NCBI GenBank assembly: GCA_019694395.1
Contig: JAIBCC010000004.1
Span: 124,001-188,000, forward strand
Source: Pyrinomonadaceae bacterium
GTDB taxonomy: Bacteria > Acidobacteriota > Blastocatellia > Pyrinomonadales > Pyrinomonadaceae
DNA length: 64,000 nt
Direction: 5' to 3'
A program made the translations under genes and the position numbers. Position 1 is the stretch's first letter. Every line of letters starts with the position of its first letter. Shown piece after piece: positions 7,669 through 18,143 of this stretch. A model generated the notes under the pieces. It was given only the letters and a program-made list of their open reading frames with translations. It was not told where the DNA came from and searched no databases.

Positions 7669-10600
7669 ATGACCGATGAAACTACAAATCCCCCGGGTTC
7701 ACGCAAAACCATTCGACGTTGGTTGCTGATCGTTTTAGGCGGACTATTACTCCTGCTTGTGTTTGTCTTTATCGGTTTATTTACCTGGTATAAAACAGGT
7801 TATGCGGACAATTACATCAAAGCTCAATTTGTCTCAAAAATGGCGGATATAGGAATTGTCTTTGAGGCAGACGTTTTTCGTGTCACTATCAATCCGCTTC
7901 GTCTCCAGTTAAAAAACGCAACTTTTAATGACAAAGTTTCCGGCGACAAACTATTTTTTATTCGTGATGCTGATCTTGGCTTAACTGTTCAAAATTTGTA
8001 TGCGTGGCAGCTTTCGCGCGACATTCAGCTTAATTCTACCGAAATAAATGGAGCGGAAGCCTGGGTAAAATTCGATGAGAACGGTAAATCAAACTTTTCT
8101 AATCTAAATTTTATCGAAGATAAATCCGGTTCTCTCGTCAACTTCAAATACGACTCGGTAAATTTTTCTCTGCATGAAGGTTTGGTTCATTTCGGCGATG
8201 TTCAGCATAAAATTTCCGCCGATGCCAAAAATGTTATTTTTGTTTTATCTCCAACCAATAGCGTAGTTCCCGATGAACAAAAACGCTACAATTTTGATCT
8301 GACTTCGACTAATTCAAAATTCATTTATGACGATAAGCCACTTGAGCCGATTGATCTTTTAACCAAAGGAATTGCCGATAATAAAGGTGCGGAAATCCAA
8401 AATCTGACGCTAAAAACACCGCTCGGAGAATCAAATTTGTCGGGAACTCTGACCGATTGGGAACGTCTGCAATATAACTTAAAAATCAACTCAACGGTTG
8501 ATCTGCAACAAACCGCCGGAATTTTGCCGACCGGAGCAACTTTGCGCGGCATCGGTAATTTTGAGGGGACAGTTACCGGAGAAGGCGCAAAATATCAGGT
8601 CAACGGCGAAATTAATTCCGATTCACTGGCAGCCGACAATATTTATCTGAAAGGATTGCAAATTAATGGTAAGGTCGCGGGGGAAAATGCAATTTACGAA
8701 GGTAATGGCAAAGCAATTGCGGAAATGCTGACTTTTGAAGATTTTCGGATTGATTTCCCGCAGTTGATCGGCAATGTGCGAGGAAACGGAACGGATTTCA
8801 AATGGTTCGGCGAGCTCCAAGCCGCCGCCGCCAAATCTCCTGACGGCACACTCGCCGGACTTTTTATTTCTGACGCAGTTGCTGAATACAAGGACAAACA
8901 ATTTACTGCAAGTTTCAGTAATCTTCGGGCTAATTCGTTGAATTCAGAAGATTTGATCGCACAAAATCTGCGGGTGACCAGCATTAAAGTTAATTCAAAT
9001 AACGGAACCACGACAATCAATGCTCCAAATATCAAAGCGGGCACGGTCAAAGCTAAAGGAACCGAATTAAACGGAGTTGATGCAAACGGCATAAAAGTTA
9101 CCAGTCGCGGTGATAAAACCGATGCTGAAATCAATAATTTACGCGCCGAAAATCTGCGGACGAAAGACGCAAAGTTGCGAAATGTAACCGCCAACGGGGT
9201 TAGTTTAACCACTCAAAACGGTGCAACCGATATTCAAGCCAAAAACGTTCAAGCCGAAGGTGTTGATGCCGAAAGTGCAAAAGTCGGCAATATTCAGGCT
9301 GGCAGCGTCAACGTCAAAATTCGCGGAAATCAGACCGATGTCGTTTCGGATAATCTGAGAGTCGCCAAAATAGACACTGCAGATGCAAGTTTCGGCAGTC
9401 TCAATATTGCAGGAGTTCGCCTCAAAATTGTTCAGGGCAGGGTGGAAGGAACATCGGGTGATATTGATGCTGGAACTGTTGACCTCAAAAAGAACGGCAA
9501 ACTTGAAAATGCTAAATTTTATAAACCCGTTTTCGTGCTTGAACCATCGGGGCGTTATCGCGCCAGTATGGATATGAGTTTGGGCGGAGGCGTTCTCGGC
9601 AGCGTTACGCTCGGTGCAGCACGGGCTTCGGTGGTGGCAGACAATGACAAAGTTGCACTCAACAATTTAACTGCCGATGTGATGGACGGCAAAATCAATG
9701 GCAATGCGGTCATTGCGATGAATCAACGCACAAATTCTAAGGTTGATGCCGAATTTTCCAATCTTGACCTAGCCAAACTTTTAGCTTTACAAGGTGGAAA
9801 AGTTATTCCGATTGCCGGCGAAACAACCGGAAAAGCTGACCTGACTTTCCCCGGCACAAACTTTAAAAATGCCAGCGGAACCGTTGTTGCTGATTTCAAA
9901 GCAAATGCCGGTTCGGAAGATCGCGGGTTAGTTCCGATCAACGGTAATCTTGGTTTGAACGCAACCAATGGGCTTTTTGATATTGATTACGCCAAACTTA
10001 ATACCGAAAAAAGTTCACTCAATGCCACCGGACGTTTTGATTTGAACGACAGTAATTCAAATCTTAATCTCGCTCTTGATTCTACCGATGCGACCGAAAT
10101 TGAAAGACTTGTCAGAGTTCTGAATCTTTCGCCTGAATTAGAGCAGCAACTTAATGAAAATGAATTGACCTTCGCCGGAAATTTGAAATTCAACGGAACA
10201 CTGACGGGCAATCTGCAAAATCCGAATGTGGATGGACGAGCCAGTGTTGATTCAGTTGTCATGCGCGGAAAAGGGCTTGGTTCGTTAGCAACAAATATTC
10301 TGGTTTCGCCTCAATCCATCGAATTGCGTGATGGCATTTTACAGGAAACAAACGGCGGTAACTTAGCTTTCAATTTAAATATTCCTCAAACAGGCTCCAA
10401 CAACATTAGCGTTGATGCAAAATTAAACCGAGTAAATACGGGAAATTTATTAGCGGCATTGCCGGTTAAATATTTGCCCGAAAAATTACGCGATTTCAAC
10501 GCCGAAACTTCAGGAACGATCAATTTAACCGGATTGCCAAATGAAGTAAACGGCACAGCAAATCTTAAATCAGGCTCAGGAACAGTTGCCGGACAGCCTT

Positions 10601-12726
10601 TTGACGGATTTGAAGCCAACCTTACTTTTCAGGGAACAACCATTAATGTCGAAAAATTCGATGCTCAATTTGCTGACGGATTTTTAAGAGCGACAGGAAC
10701 TTATCAACGGGACACAACCGATTTTAATTTCAATTTGGAAGGCAAGAATCTCCAAGCCTCGCGTTTTCGTCCGTTTGTAACTGACAGCAAAGATTTTCCC
10801 GATTTCAGCGGCACGATTGATCTAACCGCTAAAGCGACCGGCAAATCCAACGATTTCAAAACTTTTGATGTTAATTTTCAGGGTGTCGGCAACAATATCA
10901 AAGTTAATGAAAATGCGCTTGGCAGAGTTGATTTTGTGGGTAAAACCGAAAATCAATTATTCAAAGCCGACCTGACTGCCAATCTCGAAGGACAACAACA
11001 AGTAATTTCCACCACCGTTAATTTTGCCAACGAAAATTTACCTTTCCGTGCTGAAACCAACTTTAATCAAACCGAACTGGCACCATTTATTGCACTTTTA
11101 CAAACTCCCGGAAGTGTTGCGGTTTCGGGCAAAGCAACCGGCAAAGTTTTTGCTGAAGGAAATCTTTATGCTAAGGATGCGAACGGAAACGGCTATTTTA
11201 CCTTTGACGATATTAAAGGGCTTGCCCAATTCAGCGAATTTGGTCTGCAATTTGATGAAACTCCGATTATGGCGACCAAGCCTATATCTATTTCATTCAA
11301 CTCACGCGAAGTAATAGTTGAAAATGCACAATTTGCCGGTGCCGGATCAAATTTGGTTGTCAACGGAACCAAAGCCCTGAACAACAGCGGTGTCAATAAT
11401 CTGTCAGTTAACGGAAGCATTAATTTACGGCTCTTAAATTTGGCTTCTAAAAACACTTTTTATTCAGGCGTGGCAGAAGTTTCGATGCGATTGACGGGTG
11501 TTAACAAGGAATCAAGACTGAGCGGTTCGGCGAAAGTTGAAAATGCTTCAATTTCAACTTTTGTCGGCAGTGAACGATTGAATTTTGAACGAATCAAATG
11601 TCAGCTTTTGTTTACTATAAACCAGGCGCAAATGGAGCAATGCGTCGGTTATCTCGGCGGCGGAAAAGTCATCGGAACCGGTGGTGCGCTGGTTGAAGGT
11701 TTGAAACTGCAACAAGCCCGGCTTGAATTACACGGACAAAATATCACCACTCCGCTGCCTAAAAACTTCTTAACTACCGGCGATGCGGAAGTTGAAATTA
11801 CCACTAAACGCGAAGGCGAAAATTTCAATACTTTAATTGCCGGAACGATTTTTGCCAAACGTAGCAGTTATACTAAAGATATTGATCTGGCGGATTTTAT
11901 CAGCAGTCGGCGCGACGCTTCGATTTCCGAAGGAACTTCTCCGCCGGTTTTTGGAATTCCTCGTCTGGACTTACGTTTGCAGGGGCGTGATGCTCTAGTT
12001 GTTCGCAATAATTTGGCAGATCTAACCGCTTCGGTTGATTTGCGCGTCACAGGCGATGTTGATTATCCCGTTTTGTCGGGACGCGTGACGGCAAACAGCG
12101 GAACCGTATTTTTCCGTAGTGACCGTTATGAAGTTCAACGCGGAACGCTTGAATTTCCGCCGCAAGCCGATAGTGAACCATATATTAATCTGCAAGCCGA
12201 AGCTGACATCAAAGGCTATCAGGTTTTCGTAAATTTAGTTGGAGAATTAAACAATTTTGATGCTTTAACAGCTAATGTGCGCTCTAATCCGGCATTACCG
12301 CAAGCCGATGTAATTTCGCTGATTACGACCGGAAATCTTTCAAACAGTGACTCCGGCATTCCGACCTATGCACAAAGCGGATTGAATACCGCCGCCGAAG
12401 TCATTACTGATTCGTTAATCAATAATCCGGTGCGAAAAGCAACTGACAAACTTTTTGGACTCAATAAATTTGAGATTGACCCGATTTTATCCGGCAGACG
12501 ATTGAATCCGACTGCGCGTTTAACCGTTGGACGACAGATCAATAAAAATTTGGCGATCACTTATTCGACCAATCTTTCGGAAGACCAAAATCAGGTGCTG
12601 GCGTTTGAATACCGTATTTCAAATCGCTTGTCGTTTGTTGCCCAATATGAACAGGGTTCATTGAGCAATGTCACTCGCAGCAATAATAATTTCAGTTTTG
12701 AAATTCGGCTACGCAAAAGATTTTAA
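7669..12726 (+). CDS. tamB: Translocation and assembly module TamB (AsmA/DUF490 family)
   Basis: This very large inner-membrane-anchored periplasmic protein (1685 residues) has one N-terminal transmembrane segment (WLLIVLGGLLLLLVFVFIGLF), then a long beta-rich body of AsmA-like repeats. It ends with the conserved DUF490 domain (GTLEFPPQADSEPYINLQAEA; YSTNLSEDQNQVLAFEYRIS; terminal KRF). TamB proteins span the periplasm as a beta-taco groove and help outer-membrane protein insertion or lipid transport. Immediate coupling to bamA (6-nt gap) supports this. I start at ATG 7669; the TTG at 7618 has no family support. Four exact 36-residue repeats at residues 439-582 are an oddity of this copy. Confidence 0.93.
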   Translation: MTDETTNPPGSRKTIRRWLLIVLGGLLLLLVFVFIGLFTWYKTGYADNYIKAQFVSKMADIGIVFEADVFRVTINPLRLQLKNATFNDKVSGDKLFFIRDADLGLTVQNLYAWQLSRDIQLNSTEINGAEAWVKFDENGKSNFSNLNFIEDKSGSLVNFKYDSVNFSLHEGLVHFGDVQHKISADAKNVIFVLSPTNSVVPDEQKRYNFDLTSTNSKFIYDDKPLEPIDLLTKGIADNKGAEIQNLTLKTPLGESNLSGTLTDWERLQYNLKINSTVDLQQTAGILPTGATLRGIGNFEGTVTGEGAKYQVNGEINSDSLAADNIYLKGLQINGKVAGENAIYEGNGKAIAEMLTFEDFRIDFPQLIGNVRGNGTDFKWFGELQAAAAKSPDGTLAGLFISDAVAEYKDKQFTASFSNLRANSLNSEDLIAQNLRVTSIKVNSNNGTTTINAPNIKAGTVKAKGTELNGVDANGIKVTSRGDKTDAEINNLRAENLRTKDAKLRNVTANGVSLTTQNGATDIQAKNVQAEGVDAESAKVGNIQAGSVNVKIRGNQTDVVSDNLRVAKIDTADASFGSLNIAGVRLKIVQGRVEGTSGDIDAGTVDLKKNGKLENAKFYKPVFVLEPSGRYRASMDMSLGGGVLGSVTLGAARASVVADNDKVALNNLTADVMDGKINGNAVIAMNQRTNSKVDAEFSNLDLAKLLALQGGKVIPIAGETTGKADLTFPGTNFKNASGTVVADFKANAGSEDRGLVPINGNLGLNATNGLFDIDYAKLNTEKSSLNATGRFDLNDSNSNLNLALDSTDATEIERLVRVLNLSPELEQQLNENELTFAGNLKFNGTLTGNLQNPNVDGRASVDSVVMRGKGLGSLATNILVSPQSIELRDGILQETNGGNLAFNLNIPQTGSNNISVDAKLNRVNTGNLLAALPVKYLPEKLRDFNAETSGTINLTGLPNEVNGTANLKSGSGTVAGQPFDGFEANLTFQGTTINVEKFDAQFADGFLRATGTYQRDTTDFNFNLEGKNLQASRFRPFVTDSKDFPDFSGTIDLTAKATGKSNDFKTFDVNFQGVGNNIKVNENALGRVDFVGKTENQLFKADLTANLEGQQQVISTTVNFANENLPFRAETNFNQTELAPFIALLQTPGSVAVSGKATGKVFAEGNLYAKDANGNGYFTFDDIKGLAQFSEFGLQFDETPIMATKPISISFNSREVIVENAQFAGAGSNLVVNGTKALNNSGVNNLSVNGSINLRLLNLASKNTFYSGVAEVSMRLTGVNKESRLSGSAKVENASISTFVGSERLNFERIKCQLLFTINQAQMEQCVGYLGGGKVIGTGGALVEGLKLQQARLELHGQNITTPLPKNFLTTGDAEVEITTKREGENFNTLIAGTIFAKRSSYTKDIDLADFISSRRDASISEGTSPPVFGIPRLDLRLQGRDALVVRNNLADLTASVDLRVTGDVDYPVLSGRVTANSGTVFFRSDRYEVQRGTLEFPPQADSEPYINLQAEADIKGYQVFVNLVGELNNFDALTANVRSNPALPQADVISLITTGNLSNSDSGIPTYAQSGLNTAAEVITDSLINNPVRKATDKLFGLNKFEIDPILSGRRLNPTARLTVGRQINKNLAITYSTNLSEDQNQVLAFEYRISNRLSFVAQYEQGSLSNVTRSNNNFSFEIRLRKRF
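8983..9414 (+). repeat. Four tandem 108-bp coding repeats in tamB
   Basis: Residues 439-582 divide into four units of exactly 36 residues. They begin IKVNSNNG, IKVTSRGD, VSLTTQNG and VNVKIRGN and end GVDANG, NVTANG, NIQAGS and SLNIAG. Shared positions include T at 10, N at 16 and a final small-residue pair. A fifth, partial unit starts VRLKIVQG. The DNA copies have diverged, so the duplication is old but length has been kept with no indels. Confidence 0.85.
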
Positions 12727-12732
12727 GGAGTT

Positions 12733-15700
12733 ATGAAACGCAGAGACTCTAAGACACAAAGTTTTTTAAGAGAAATCAAAAGAAATAGGGGTTACCTATT
12801 TTTCTTTGCGTCTTTGCGTCTCTGCGTTTTGATTCTGAGTTTCAGTTTTTTGACTTTCGCTCAAAATAAATACGAAGACCGCAAAATAAATGATGTTGCA
12901 ATTACTTTTGAAGGCGCAGACAAGGATGTTTCTGCTGCCGAACAATTCCGCTTGATTGCAAAAACTGCGCTTGGTGAAACATATTCAACAGTCAAAGTTC
13001 GTGAGGCAATTGACGCACTTTATCAGTCCAAGAAAATCGTCACGGCACAGGTTGAAGCGACTGCGGTTGGTAATGATAATGTCAATTTACGTTTTATCAT
13101 TAAAAGAAAAACTCAGGTCGAGCGGGTAGATTTTAAAATCGGAACTCCGGTCGGTGAGCCAATAACCGAAGATGAATTGATCCTCAAACTCAATTTAATT
13201 AATTCGGGGGAGATGATTACCAAACAAAATCTGGATGATAATGCCGAGGCAATTCAGGTTTATCTGCGGGAACGCGGTTATTATAAAGCCGATGTCAATT
13301 ATTCGCCCCAATCTTTGGGAAATGCTCCCAAAGTGCCGGTAACTTTTCAGATCACGCCCAATGCCCAATCGCGGATAGAAAATTTTTCGATCAATGTTAA
13401 AGGGTTTGACGATTCAAAAGTGCGTAAACTGCTCAAACTGCAAAACGGTGCTTTTTATTCCCGTGAATCATTGGTCGCGGATGAGGATAAAATCCGTAAA
13501 ACAATCCTCAAAGAAGGCTTTTTAGCTCCGCAGTTGGAAGAACCCCAAATTGTTTACGACAATGATAAAAACGCAATTTCAATAGAGTTGAAAGGTGAAG
13601 TCGGGGCAAAGGTCAATGTCAAAGTTGAAGTTCCGAATGAAAAAATAAGTGAACAAACTCAGGAAACTTTGCTGCCGATCAAACGGGAAGGAACTCTGGA
13701 TTTTTCAGCTATTAAAGAAGGGGAGCGGAGACTTAAAAACTACTTTCAGGAAAAAGGTTATTTTTTTGCCGAGGTTGAAGAGGTTTGTTCCGTTACTCCC
13801 GAATTTCCTAAAGATGAAGCAAATCCGCTGCAAAATAATTCTGCCCAGCTCTGTGAAGTTTTGGGTGGAGCAGATTTGGACAGTCGTCAGGTCAATGTGA
13901 ATTATGTCGTAAATCTCAACCGTCGTTTGGTGCTCAAAGAAATTCGTATCGAAGGCACAAAAAAGATAACTGTTCCCGAAATAATTTCAGTAATAGATAC
14001 TCAGCGCGCCAGTATTATAGGGCTAATTCCGCGTCTTGGTTATGGTCGCGGCTATACCAGCAACGAAATTTTAAATGACGACAAGAATCGGATTGAATCT
14101 ATCATGCGCGAGCTGGGCTATCGTCGTGCCTCGGTTCGCGTCAAACAGGGGGCTTCTGTCAACGGGGATAATTTAATTATTACTTTTGTCGTCAACGAAG
14201 GCATTTTAACGACCATTGATAATGTTGAAATTGTCGGCAATAAAGTTTTTAAGGACGAAACTTTACGAAAAGAGCTTCCGGTTATTGTCGGTAAAAATTA
14301 TTCACGTGCCCGTGCCCGCAACGGAGCGCAAAAAATTGCTCAATTTTATGCCCGCGAAGGATATTTTGATGCTGACATAAATTTTTCGATAGTTGATCTG
14401 CCGAAAGAAGCAACCGCAACCGAAGAAAAAGTAAAGATTATCTATACGATTGAAAAAGAAGGTAAGAAAGTTTTTGTCAATCGGATTTTGATCAACGGTA
14501 ACGAGCGCACCCGCCGCGAATCCATTTTACGGACAATTGATGTGCGTCAAGACAATATTCTATTAGCAAAAGATATATTTTCCAGTGAACAGAATCTTTA
14601 TGCGACTGATGCGTTTCGGCGGGTTGAAATTAAACCCGAACCTGCCGGAGAAACTCCGAACGGTGACGCTCAACGGGATGTCATTATCAATTTGGAAGAG
14701 CAAAAACCACGACTCTTAAACTACGGCGGAGGCTACTCAACCGAATTTGGGGTCAGCGGATTTTTCTCGATTCGTCATTATAATTTGTTTGGCAAATTGC
14801 AGCAGGGCGGTGCACGGCTTAGTTGGTCAAGATTACAGCAAATGGTTCAATTTGATTTTTTGAATCCGAGATTTCTGCCTGACGGAAAAAACCGTTTCGC
14901 TCCCTTAAGTCTAACTTTGCAATATCAGCGCGATTCAACCGTTACCAGATTTTTCCGTTCGGCTTTTGACCAGGGAACTTTTGGGATTGTTCAGAGAATT
15001 GATGATAAAGGCAATCCGATCAATGAGTTTGGGGCGAGAGTTACGAATCCGACCTTGCACCGTCTGACCTTTACGGCAGAGACCAATCGCACCATCAGTC
15101 AGCAGAATCGAAGCCTTTTGTTTTTGCGCTACCGATTTGAAGATGTGCGGCTCTACGACATTGACAGTCTTTTGATCGCCGATCTTTTGCGTCCCGACCA
15201 AAAAGTTCGGGTTTCAGGTTTCGGCGCAACTTTTGTTCGTGATACACGCGCCAATTGTTCCCGAAAATCTACCTTAATTGAACTAATAACCAAGGGCGAA
15301 GTGGGCGATCCGTGCCGTTACAATCCCTCCGATCCGACTCGCGGAAGCTATGTCACACTTGAATATAATGTTTCGGCGCGTCCGTTGGGAGCCAATATCA
15401 GTTTCCAAAAATTTTCGGCAAATTATCAGGGCTACTATCAAATTCCGAAAGCAAATAATACAGTTCTAGCCGGACGTGTCATTTTGGGTTTGGGCAATGT
15501 TCTATCAAAAAGCAATCGTTTTACGGGTAATTTGGCGATTTTTAACAATTCCCTGCCAATCAGCGAACGCTATTTTGCCGGAGGTTCAACCACGCTTCGC
15601 GGATTTGATTATGAATCCGCCGGACCCCGGGTAGTCGTTACTCCGCAAGGGACTTTCCGCAACAGTAAAGGCGAAATCGTCACGCTCAATCCGTTCACTG

Positions 15701-16059
15701 TTCCATTCGGCGGAAACGGTCTGGCAATTGTTAATCTGGAGGCACGGGTTCCTCTGAACGAAACGGTTCAAGCCGTTCCCTTTTACGATGGTGGAAACGT
15801 ATTTAATCGGGTTGGAGACATTTTCAAACCATTGCAAAGCGCAACCGGAGACGTGCTGAAAGATAATTTACGCGCCACCTGGACAAACACGGTTGGCTTG
15901 GGACTGAGAATCAAAACTCCTTTCGGCGGCGCAGCGGCGATTGATTACGGTTATTTGGTCAATCCCCCCAAATTTATTGTGCCGCAAAATGTTGGTCCAA
16001 ACGCGATTTTCCAGCCACGTCGCACCCAATTGCATTTTAGATTTGCTCAAACATTCTGA
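12733..16059 (+). CDS. bamA: Outer membrane protein assembly factor BamA (Omp85 family)
   Basis: This 1108-residue Omp85 protein catalyses folding of beta-barrel proteins into the outer membrane. A signal sequence (to about TFAQ, residue 44) is followed by a long series of POTRA-type repeats (residues 50-650; for example ITVPEIISVIDTQ, VNRILINGNERTRRESILR), more than the usual five. Then comes the barrel with LLNYGGGYSTEFG, the lid-loop motif FAGGSTTLRGFDYES, PFYDGGNVF, GLGLRIKTPFG and a C-terminal phenylalanine. It is coupled to tamB, so TamA-like work is also possible. The first 33 codons overlap an 8-nt-unit inverted repeat that encodes much of the signal peptide. Confidence 0.93.
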   Translation: MKRRDSKTQSFLREIKRNRGYLFFFASLRLCVLILSFSFLTFAQNKYEDRKINDVAITFEGADKDVSAAEQFRLIAKTALGETYSTVKVREAIDALYQSKKIVTAQVEATAVGNDNVNLRFIIKRKTQVERVDFKIGTPVGEPITEDELILKLNLINSGEMITKQNLDDNAEAIQVYLRERGYYKADVNYSPQSLGNAPKVPVTFQITPNAQSRIENFSINVKGFDDSKVRKLLKLQNGAFYSRESLVADEDKIRKTILKEGFLAPQLEEPQIVYDNDKNAISIELKGEVGAKVNVKVEVPNEKISEQTQETLLPIKREGTLDFSAIKEGERRLKNYFQEKGYFFAEVEEVCSVTPEFPKDEANPLQNNSAQLCEVLGGADLDSRQVNVNYVVNLNRRLVLKEIRIEGTKKITVPEIISVIDTQRASIIGLIPRLGYGRGYTSNEILNDDKNRIESIMRELGYRRASVRVKQGASVNGDNLIITFVVNEGILTTIDNVEIVGNKVFKDETLRKELPVIVGKNYSRARARNGAQKIAQFYAREGYFDADINFSIVDLPKEATATEEKVKIIYTIEKEGKKVFVNRILINGNERTRRESILRTIDVRQDNILLAKDIFSSEQNLYATDAFRRVEIKPEPAGETPNGDAQRDVIINLEEQKPRLLNYGGGYSTEFGVSGFFSIRHYNLFGKLQQGGARLSWSRLQQMVQFDFLNPRFLPDGKNRFAPLSLTLQYQRDSTVTRFFRSAFDQGTFGIVQRIDDKGNPINEFGARVTNPTLHRLTFTAETNRTISQQNRSLLFLRYRFEDVRLYDIDSLLIADLLRPDQKVRVSGFGATFVRDTRANCSRKSTLIELITKGEVGDPCRYNPSDPTRGSYVTLEYNVSARPLGANISFQKFSANYQGYYQIPKANNTVLAGRVILGLGNVLSKSNRFTGNLAIFNNSLPISERYFAGGSTTLRGFDYESAGPRVVVTPQGTFRNSKGEIVTLNPFTVPFGGNGLAIVNLEARVPLNETVQAVPFYDGGNVFNRVGDIFKPLQSATGDVLKDNLRATWTNTVGLGLRIKTPFGGAAAIDYGYLVNPPKFIVPQNVGPNAIFQPRRTQLHFRFAQTF
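12736..12829. repeat. Inverted repeat element, 8-nt unit family, inside the bamA start
   Basis: The left arm 12736-12761 (AAACGCAGAGACTCTAAGAC...) and right arm 12804-12829 (CTTTGCGTCTTTGCGTCTCT...) pair over 26 positions with about three mismatches. The bamA ATG lies three bases before the left arm. The right arm is translated as FASLRLCVL within the signal peptide. It is the same family as the elements at 986-1126 and 19892-19999. Confidence 0.85.
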
Positions 16060-16099
16060 TCTTGGATTTTTGATTGGTCATAAGTTAAAATGCAAAACG

Positions 16100-16462
16100 A
16101 TGCAAACAGTTTTTGAGGATCTTGGGACAAAACCAATTAAACGCAATTATTTAAGCTCATTTATTTCATTGCTAATGCCACTGATTTGGCTATTTCTTCC
16201 TCAAATATTCGTTCCGCTGAAAACAATAGAAACTTTTATACTGGGAAGCGATCCAATCAGCGTAAATACGATTACTTTACAAGATGTTGCCTCAATATTG
16301 TATTTCGGAATAGGGATCTTGATCGGAATGATTACAACCGGGCTTCCAAATAAAAAGATTCCAACCATTATTTTTGCTACGATTGGAATCATGATGAATA
16401 TGTTTTTGCTTCTCGGAATCTGTTTTGAAATTAGAATGAGAGAGGGTGTAATCAATTTTTAA
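16100..16462 (+). CDS. Small hypothetical membrane protein
   Basis: This protein of about 120 residues starts MQTVFEDLGTKPIKRNYL. It has three hydrophobic segments (FISLLMPLIWLFLPQIF; ILYFGIGILIGMIT; TIIFATIGIMMNMFLLLGIC). There is no recognised domain. I choose ATG 16100 because the longer open frame runs back into bamA; no strong ribosome-binding site is visible. It lies between bamA and the convergent guaA. Real but poorly expressed, or an orphan ORF, are both possible. Confidence 0.5.
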   Translation: MQTVFEDLGTKPIKRNYLSSFISLLMPLIWLFLPQIFVPLKTIETFILGSDPISVNTITLQDVASILYFGIGILIGMITTGLPNKKIPTIIFATIGIMMNMFLLLGICFEIRMREGVINF

Positions 16463-16490
16463 TCAAATGAATTTCCGCAATTAATAATGA

Positions 16491-16528
16491 TTTTTGCCCT
16501 TTACCTTTTTACTTTTGCCTTTTTTACT
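16491..16528. repeat. 7-nt unit repeat (TTTTACCTTTTTAC type), single arm
   Basis: This pyrimidine-rich tract reads TTTTTGCCCTTTACC, TTTTTACTTTTGCC, TTTTTTACT. It abuts and slightly overlaps the guaA stop codon. The same sequence recurs at 1041-1072, 37856-37892, 42814-42848, 48241-48298 and 56424-56458. Confidence 0.6.
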
Positions 16529-18068
16529 CCCATTCAATAGTGCTCGGCGGTTTTGAAGAAATATCGTAAACCACACGATTCACGCCGCGAACCTCGGAAG
16601 TAATGCGCGAAGATGCTTTTTGTAAAAATTCGTGCGGCAGACGCGCCCAATCAGCCGTCATTCCATCGGTCGAGGTCACGGCACGAAGAGCAACGGTCTT
16701 TTCGTAAGTGCGAAAATCGCCCATTACGCCGACGGATTGAATCGGAAGCAAGACGGCAAAGGCTTGCCAAACTTCGTTATAAAGTCTGAAATTGTGCAGC
16801 TCTTCGATAAAAATTCTGTCGGCTTGCTGTAATAATTCGACTTTTTCGGGCGTGATGTCGCCTAAGATCCGCACCGCCAAACCGGGACCGGGGAAAGGAT
16901 GCCGCTGTAAAATTTCGTTTGGAATACCCAATTCTTTGCCAAACAGACGCACCTCATCTTTGAAAAGTTCGCGCAGGGGCTCGATCAATTTGAGCTTCAT
17001 TTTTTCGGGTAAGCCGCCAACGTTATGATGAGATTTGATGGTCACTGACGCACCTCGAAGCGAAACCGATTCGATCACATCGGGATAAAGAGTTCCCTGC
17101 ACTAAAAACTTTGCTTTGCCGACCTTTTTGGCTTCGCGTTCAAAAACCTGTATAAAAACACGTCCGATTATTTTGCGTTTTTCTTCAGGATCGGTCACAC
17201 TTTTTAATTCTTTGTAAAACTCTTTGGAAGCATCTACCCCAACCACATTCAAATGCAGATTGTTGCGATACATTTTCAGAGTATTTTCAAACTCATCCGC
17301 CCGCAACAAACCGTTATTGACAAAAACACAGGTTTGACGGTTGCCGATAGCTTCGTGAACCAAAACTGCGGCTACGGTTGAATCAACTCCGCCCGATAAA
17401 CCGCAAATCACATTACCGGTTTCACCAACTATTTCTTTAATTTTGGCTACTTCCTCGGCAATAAAACTTTTGGCTGACCAATCACTCGAACACTGACAAA
17501 TGTTGAAAATGAAGTTCTTAAGAATGTCTTTGCCTTTCGGTGTATGGGCAACTTCGGGATGAAACTGCACCGCAAAAAGATTTCTCTCGTGGTTTTCAAT
17601 CGCGGTTATTACATCGCCGGTGGTTGCGGTGGTGTTAAAGCCTTCCGGCAATTTGGTAACGTGATCGCCGTGACTCATCCAAACATCCATTTTTTCCGGT
17701 AAATCCGTAAAAATCAGGGTTTTACCGCTTAAACGTTTGAGTTGCGCGTGTCCATATTCGCGGCGCATCGCAGGCTGCGAAGCTCCGCCCAAATCAACCG
17801 CCATCAGCTGCATTCCATAGCAAATCCCCAAGATCGGCACGGTGATTTTATCGTAAAAATCTTTGGAAACCCGTGGTGCATCTTTATCAGTAACGCTTGA
17901 CGGACCACCTGATAAGATCAACCCTTTCGGCTGACGTTCAATAATTTTTTCAACGGAATAGTGGAATGGAACGATTTCGCAATAAACGCCAAGTTCGCGC
18001 ACCCGCCGTGCAATGAGTTGGGTATATTGCGAGCCAAAATCAAGAATTAAAATAAGTTCGTGCTGCAT
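16524..18068 (-). CDS. guaA: GMP synthase (glutamine-hydrolysing)
   Basis: GuaA aminates XMP to GMP using glutamine and ATP. The class I glutamine amidotransferase domain (residues 1-195) shows [26 protein letters not shown], the nucleophile block [10 protein letters not shown] and [12 protein letters not shown]. The ATP-pyrophosphatase domain has the P-loop [12 protein letters not shown]. The dimerisation domain carries [14 protein letters not shown] and the canonical C-terminus PPSTIEWE. 514 residues is the normal length. It stands alone; no guaB is nearby. No purine riboswitch is visible in the short upstream region. Confidence 0.97.
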   Translation of the reverse strand: MQHELILILDFGSQYTQLIARRVRELGVYCEIVPFHYSVEKIIERQPKGLILSGGPSSVTDKDAPRVSKDFYDKITVPILGICYGMQLMAVDLGGASQPAMRREYGHAQLKRLSGKTLIFTDLPEKMDVWMSHGDHVTKLPEGFNTTATTGDVITAIENHERNLFAVQFHPEVAHTPKGKDILKNFIFNICQCSSDWSAKSFIAEEVAKIKEIVGETGNVICGLSGGVDSTVAAVLVHEAIGNRQTCVFVNNGLLRADEFENTLKMYRNNLHLNVVGVDASKEFYKELKSVTDPEEKRKIIGRVFIQVFEREAKKVGKAKFLVQGTLYPDVIESVSLRGASVTIKSHHNVGGLPEKMKLKLIEPLRELFKDEVRLFGKELGIPNEILQRHPFPGPGLAVRILGDITPEKVELLQQADRIFIEELHNFRLYNEVWQAFAVLLPIQSVGVMGDFRTYEKTVALRAVTSTDGMTADWARLPHEFLQKASSRITSEVRGVNRVVYDISSKPPSTIEWE

Positions 18069-18143
18069 TATTTTTGCAAAAAAATAAGGTTAATGTCTGA
18101 ATCGTTTCGCGTCAAATTGCTATTGGGGATTTTTGCTTAATTT

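Noticed and set aside
8694..9212. 172-codon minus-strand ORF opposite tamB
   Set aside because: Antisense shadow produced by the biased codon use of tamB; no family resemblance.
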